Shown here in pieces: positions 58,659 to 64,000 of a stretch of 64,000 nt of DNA. The position numbers were made by a program, and so were the translations under genes. Source of the DNA: Pomacea canaliculata. Its lineage: Eukaryota; Mollusca; Gastropoda; Architaenioglossa; Ampullariidae. Under the pieces are notes generated by a model. That model made no database searches. It had not been told where the DNA came from and worked only from the letters and a program-made list of their open reading frames with translations. The first letter of the stretch is position 1. Every line of letters starts with the position of its first letter. The stretch spans positions 5,385,525 through 5,449,524 of the forward strand of contig NC_037593.1 of NCBI RefSeq assembly GCF_003073045.1, written 5' to 3'.

Positions 58659-59516
58659 GTCATAAGAAATCCTTTAAGTTTGCAGAATCCATGCTAGGAC
58701 GTGTACTTCTCTTCCGTGAGCAGCTTCCTGTCTCATCCCAGATAAAGAAAAACTTGGATGACTACAGTATTTCTCTCGGGATTTCCACACACACCGTCGT
58801 CAGCGTACACGTTCACAATGCGCATGCGCAAACCCTCAAAACTGAAGAGAAGTACTTCCGGGGGAAGGTCGATTCAACGAGCTGTTTACAGCAGCTCAAG
58901 TGTGCGTGTGTGTTTTAGAGTCTTATAGGACTATCATCATCACAATGTCGAGTCAGACTTCAAAAGTGGAGTTTAAAAGTAAAGGTTTAGAGGTCAAACT
59001 GGGATTAATTTCACGGCTTCAACAATTATTTACTTGCAGCTATCTCGGACTTCACATGAAGGTCTAGTTTATACCACTTCTTCATCGTCGTTCTCCTGGG
59101 CGAGCAGACGAAGATCGAGCTGTCGGCGAGCAGGAGAAGTGACAGAGACTGAGAGTCAGGAAGTCAGGAGTGACTATTCGCTGATTATTGTTAGTCGCCA
59201 AAAATTGGTTGTCTGCTGCATCAGGTGTGCACGTAACATGGACAGAAACCTTTTGCAGCGATTGCCTTTGCACGATACCCTCCGTTAGAGTTCAGTAGCC
59301 AAAGCATCATGTTTATTGGAAAGTTTATTTTCGCTATTTTTGCATTCTGAACCGATTATTAGCAGAAAAGGATTTTGCCAACTGCCCTAAAAAAGACTCA
59401 TGTAGTGACGTCACTCACAGATACAAAAGCTTAGAATAGAAGACGCATACATTTGAATCAAAATTAAACTGTAGTGTAAGTTCTTTGCGTTCTGTGAACG
59501 AACGTCAGTTATTACA
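58659..59516. promoter_or_regulatory. Bidirectional promoter region (calpain / THAP gene) with NRF1 and ETS sites
   Basis: It lies between the divergent starts at 58658 (minus) and 59517 (plus). TGCGCATGCGCA at 58819-58830 is a perfect palindromic NRF1 site. ACTTCCGG at 58854-58861 is a consensus ETS/GABP site. CpG density is raised from about 58550 to 59160. A short open frame beginning at 58945 with a possible donor (gtaaag) and an acceptor (cttgcag) at 59032-59038 may be a non-coding 5' exon of the THAP gene; I could not extend it into a protein. Confidence 0.6.
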
Positions 59517-60972
59517 ATGCCACGTCAGTGTGCAGCAGTTGGGTGCCATGAAAAGAATGGACTGGGAACACCCTTCAGCTTTCACTCTTTTCCAAGGGAT
59601 AAAGCCTTGAGGAAAGCATGGACCTTGAAAGTAAACCGTATGGATGTGAAAACAAAAAGACTTTGGCAGCCGAAGGATTGTGACGTCTTGTGCTCTAAAC
59701 ACTTTGAACCTTCATGCTTCCCAGATAAGTTACGATTGGCTAATACATTTGGCTTCAAGTTCAAGGCAGATCTTGTACCTGGAGCAATACCAACAATATT
59801 CCACCATAATGAAGCATCTAGAAAACGAAAGCAAGAAATCTTAGACCAACAGTCAGCTTCAGTGAAACGCCGACATAAGAAACGGGTCAGTAGCAGCAGT
59901 GCACTGTTGGATTTTACATATACTTGAGAAAACATCTTTGCATTTGCTTTAAAAAGTTGCACAAATTATATGCTGTACTTGAAAGCGACGTCCTGAAAGA
60001 GTACAGCCAATACAAATACTTCAGTCCTATTTCTATTAGTTTGCTCAACATTTGAAGTGCCCACCACTATGCTAATTTTGAGCAATGTTTTCATTCCCTT
60101 TTAAGAGTTGCATTAACATGCACAAAATTGTGACATTAAAATTATGTTGCATCATCAAGGTTAATTCACACCACTTGTCTTTAAATAATTGCAGGTGATG
60201 AGCGAATTGCTGGCATCTTTAGAAGGAAAAGAGCTCAAAGATATGAGGAGTTTGGCTAGCACTCACTGCCAAGATGCGCAGGGATTACATGACCGATCTG
60301 GGGTGGAAACCAGTCTGCCACAAGTCATTTACCTTGTACCACTTGTAAGAATTATTCATGTTTTGTTTATGGAAGTCTTCTCTTTAATGCCTTGAACCTA
60401 GAATTATTCACTTCATAGATAGGTGTGTAAATCTGAATAAGAACAAATATTCAAAAATTATGGAAGCTCATTAAGAAATATTTCATTAATTGTTGAAATT
60501 ATCCCTTGGAGCCTAAATAAGCTTTTAAATAATCATTACTTTATTTTTATCTTCAAAATAAGATGGTATAATGACTCTTTCCCATTTTTAGCTGGTATTC
60601 AACACTGCACAACAGAATATGAATGGCAAGATTAGTAACTTTAAAAGGGAGCTGGAGACTGAAGAGCCGATTTATGAAGCTCAGCAGCAGAAAGAGTGTG
60701 CCAAGATAACGATAATCAAAAGAGAAGCACTATCTGACAAGAGAGAGGAATTTCATGAACATCATCAAACTTTAAATGCCGATGTCAAAAAAAGGGAGGT
60801 GCAGAACCAAGAGGAACAAATTACAAAATTTGAACAGCAGATAGACTATGTGAAGAACATAAAAAAAGAATTGAAGATTGAACAAGAGGAGCAGCTTCTG
60901 AACACTTTTAAATATGCAGACTTTGTAAGTACCATAAACATGAAAATGGAGTGTCCGATTGACAATGATTAA
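59517..60972 (+). CDS. THAP-domain protein with coiled-coil-like C-terminus
   Basis: Exons 59517-59885, 60195-60344 and 60592-60972 (TAA) splice in phase 0 to 299 residues. The N-terminal THAP C2CH zinc finger shows Cys5, Cys10, Cys59 and His62, with Trp35, Pro26 and a PGAIPTIF motif in place of the usual AVPTIF. THAP domains bind DNA sequence-specifically in the nucleus. After a Lys/Arg patch (RKRK, KRRHKKR) the tail is Glu/Gln/Lys-rich (QEEQITKFEQQIDYVKNIKK), with heptad-like spacing suggesting dimerisation. No transposase domain follows. A strong donor-like gtaagt inside the last exon (at 60926) could allow another 3' end. It is distinct in sequence from the THAP exon of the nearby transposon. 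Confidence 0.78.
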
Positions 60973-62229
60973 ACAGAGTAAATGTGTTATTTATTGTGGT
61001 ATCAAAAGCATTATGTTACTGATTTAGTAATTAACTTGTCCTCTTCTTGACTGGTTACTTTTGTTGTCACTAGGAGTAATCATTCTTTATATTTTTCATT
61101 TTGCACTTTCACCCATCAGCAGTGAACATCTTTTGTGCACACATCATATGATTTATCATATATTTAGTTATCAGCATTTGAAGTCATGGGTCATTCTTTC
61201 TTTTCACATATTCAGAGGATTTATTAATTTTTGTGTTGTGACAAAGTAAACTCCATAACTATAAAAGCTACCAAACAGTTTTGGAGTTTAAAAAAAAAAA
61301 TGTCTTTTTTTGTCATGGTAGCAAATGTATTACACAGACTGCTAAGCTTCATGCAATATCAGACGTGACTCTTTAGGTTATCATGATCACTATAAAATAA
61401 AAATGCAATGCTGGAAATTAACCATCGATCAAATAAACATTTACAGAAGTTTATCTTTGAGAAATGTGTTTATACTTTATTTACAATAAAACAATTGTAA
61501 AAATTAACTCTAATGCACCCATTCAGTAACAGAATAACACAGTGTAGATGGCAATGATGGAGAATGCTATCCTACTAAATTTTGATTTGGAGAAAAGCTT
61601 ACCACTATCAAGTGAATTCAGTTTAGGCCCCCCCCCCCACACTTTTTTTTTTAACTTATGTTGGCCTTTAAGATGACTTAAGTACAACAAATACATGGCT
61701 TAAAAATGCACTTTGACATTTATTGGGAAATCAGTCTGCTCACAAACATCACAACAAGCATAGGCCATCACTTATTACTCTTTAAGATCACAAGATAAAA
61801 TTTTCAACAGTCTTTTGTGAAATCTTTCAGTCTGTATTATCATCACTCAGTGAACTTTATCTTCTTTTACTGATCTTTTGCAATGAGGCATCCCAAAGGC
61901 AAAATTAATAGCAATCAAGAGCAGACTGTCATCACTACTATTAAAAGCTGGGATACATTAAATATTTTGTTTAAATCAATAAGCATGAGCTACATCCAGC
62001 TGTTTTTAATAACAGCATATTTCCAGCTCTTATCTCACTTACTGATTACTTTAATTTGAATATCAGAGCAAGTGTCTGAACACTCCTGGTATATGATAAA
62101 TTTCAGTCAAGACATCTTTCACATCCATACCATCCATGTATTCATCAGCTGCCAGAACTGTATCTTCCCCAAACCAAAAATTTGGTCATGCTATGTCACA
62201 CATTTGTTTCTCACAACATAGTTGCTAGA
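60973..62229. other. Interval between convergent THAP and INO80B-like genes
   Basis: AT-rich; it presumably contains both 3' UTRs. One dispersed repeat copy (61389-61626) and a C/T homopolymer patch (61629-61653) are present. No coding exon was recognised. Confidence 0.45.
61389..61626. repeat. Dispersed repeat, copy 2 (other copy at 1842-2076)
   Basis: Direct-orientation match to the intronic segment at 1842-2076. The first ~30 bases are nearly identical and later blocks diverge with small indels, so neither copy is recent. Confidence 0.6.
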
Positions 62230-62904
62230 TTATGTGGCTGCAAGAGGAAATTCTGCGTTGTGAACATTTTGTCCTGCTGCCTCTGCCTTTGTCAGATTTT
62301 TTTGGTAGCATTTTAAACTACAAAGTGGCACTTTGGTCTTGGAGCAGGTGTACAATTTGACGTTCGTGCAACCCTCCACTCCACACAAAACTGGTGGTTT
62401 AGGTAACCTAAAAAAGAAAAGGGACAAAAATATGTAATAGTGTTTAAACAAGTATCATATCAACTAGATACTGACAGCTGAGGTGAATTAATGCATTTCT
62501 GCCTCTGACAGCTGGATCCTCAAGATGCGTTTATACTCATTTGAACCCCTTAATCCTGGCAACTCGCATCGTGATCTGTTTCATGACTTAGTGAATAATA
62601 ATAAATTGATGTACTTTTCACAATGCATTTTTACCTATTTTGTGATGTTTTTACTTCAAAAATAAAATGGGGCTAATGGAATCTAGAATTATCTAAAATT
62701 AAAAAAAATTTTTAAAGATGGTCGAATTAGGTGCAGAAATGAGTAATAGCTGTCAGGACCTATAAAAGATTCAAATAAGAATGCTCACGCTGCTACTTTG
62801 GCTGGAAATGGAAAGGGATATCCTTGTGGAATCGATACAGAAATTCCATCCATGTTGTTCAGATATCGCACGCGTGGGATATTGGTTCGTTTTGACCCCC
62901 GACC
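62230..62904 (-). CDS. INO80B: INO80B-like INO80 chromatin-remodelling complex subunit, last two exons
   Basis: Exon 62789-62904 reads NIPRVRYLNNMDGISVSIPQ GYPFPFP and joins in phase 2 to 62230-62407 (TAA). The latter carries a zf-HIT-type finger: CGVEGCTNVKLYTCSKTKVP LCSLKCYQKN, with Cys pairs at both ends. The order PAPA-1-like segment (VRYL…GxPFP) then zf-HIT at the C-terminus is that of INO80B/Ies2, a nuclear subunit that stimulates the INO80 remodelling ATPase. The upstream exons lie beyond the right edge or are not recognised. The intron 62408-62788 holds nothing notable. Confidence 0.8.
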
Positions 62905-64000
62905 CTACAATTAAAACAAAAAGTTCATAATGACAAGACTAATTTTTCAACATAAATCTTTCAACAACAGGAATACAAGATATTGAGAATTATATGAGAA
63001 TATGACCAAATAAAATAAGCATGATGAAAATTTAAAAAAACAAACTACATAACACACATAGCCAGTCCACAAGAATAATATGTAAAACACATTCCCCTGT
63101 GTGTATGTGAGCAAAGCACTACACACAAAAAACTACAAGCAAACAGTCATAATAAGTAAAGAAGAAACAAAGATCAGCAAACAGATGACACCAACTAAGT
63201 GCATGAATGAAAATGAAGAATTTAATTTGTGCACTTGTAACGTGCAGCATTATGGCCGAGATAGGTCACACTCTCTGGGCTGACCAGTAAATGATAAAAG
63301 GAAGACAATGGAAGGTTAGGCACACTAAAGAACGCGGTCAATGCAGCCTTGCCAATGCATGGAATCTTTGAGTCAGTCAAGTTCTGCATCCAAAAATATC
63401 TGAAAGTTATTACGACATTTGTATGGAAGGTCATCTCACAATCGTTGGTGCATTGGCCCAACTTCGCATATAGACATATCATTCCATCAACACAACTCTT
63501 GTGACAGGTAACGGTCATTGTAAACTGAGCGTCATGAAGATACCTGATGTCAGTCATTGCAGAGTTGCCTGTATTGCACGAAAAGCTTGCTGTGATAGCT
63601 CGACATCAAATCTTTCTGAAGCAGCTGCCAGAAGGTAGAGTTTGAAGTCGACACTGCCGATGTGTAGAGTGTAAATCTAAAATCCAAGTAATGGCAAGAT
63701 GGCGCAGATGTGACAGTACAAATTAAATAGCACAGGAAAAGAAGAAAAGTGGTGCAGTAACAGAAATCCACACAGGAACGTAGCAAATATCGTAACAGAT
63801 GTACTGATGAACATTAGGCACTAAACTTTGCCCAGATCAACAGGCAAATATTAAAAGTGAGGGAGAGCAGTCACCCTCTAGCCAGTTAGGCGAAAGGATA
63901 TCACTCTCCTCCAAGAGTGAGTGGAACTGTACTGATTATGAAAGATATTTCTTAAAGAGATGGGTTATGAAGCCCCATTTGGAGGCTGTGAATGAAGAGT
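62905..64000 (-). other. Right-edge sequence, probably INO80B-like intron
   Basis: I looked for the basic Lys/Arg/Glu-rich exon expected upstream in INO80B and did not find it. Two open frames on the minus strand (63222-63557, 63550-63786) have no recognisable domain; one includes a hydrophobic Cys-rich stretch, which may be chance. A motif ccagttaggcga near 63881 also occurs (complement) near 51796. Confidence 0.35.

Noticed and set aside
63870-63900. Motif ccagttaggcga shared with the complement at about 51796
   Set aside because: Similarity fades after about 20 bases; not enough to define a repeat.

Overview
The window looks like animal nuclear DNA, probably from a lophotrochozoan and perhaps a mollusc. 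It is AT-rich. Its genes are cut into short exons with GT-AG introns (and one GC-AG intron), UTRs are long, and all the conserved genes are bilaterian. Introns and gaps carry LINE fragments, MITEs, a possible tRNA-derived SINE and a THAP-type DNA transposon. The species assignment is inference; the protein families are read directly from exons I could splice in frame.

Layout, left to right. (1) 1-29.6 kb, plus strand: the 3' part of an SRRM2/Cwc21-like spliceosomal gene, from the end of the cwf21 domain through an Arg/Ser-rich tail. All internal exons are multiples of three and all introns are phase 2. (2) 31.4-34.8 kb, minus strand: a complete five-exon PXMP2-like peroxisomal membrane protein gene (192 codons). 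(3) 35.1-43.6 kb, plus strand: a single-pass membrane protein with signal peptide, VWC domain, TM helix, cytoplasmic PPxY motifs and a C-terminal PDZ-type ligand. It is head-to-head with PXMP2, with 279 bp between start codons. (4) 47.0-58.7 kb, minus strand: a twelve-exon calpain with an intact Cys/His/Asn triad, an N-terminal Met-Gly-Cys acylation-type motif, an unusual DxDGDGxxD loop in the CBSW domain and no PEF (penta-EF-hand) domain. (5) 59.5-61.0 kb, plus strand: a THAP-zinc-finger protein with a coiled-coil-like tail, head-to-head with the calpain. The shared gap holds a perfect NRF1 site and an ETS site. (6) 62.2 kb to beyond the right edge, minus strand: the last two exons of an INO80B-like chromatin-remodelling subunit.

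The mobile fraction includes a 3.29-kb ISL2EU-type DNA transposon inside a calpain intron, with AT target duplication, TIRs, a THAP exon and a frameshifted DDE_Tnp_4 transposase. A 391-bp near-palindromic MITE has 11-bp flanking direct repeats. There is also a pogo/Tigger-like MITE, a hAT-like MITE and several decayed LINE fragments. The conserved genes are ordinary housekeeping or membrane genes with no evident joint pathway. The most notable items are the frame-neutral RS exon series with alternative ends, the calpain's domain make-up, and the THAP transposon lying a few kb from a host THAP gene.
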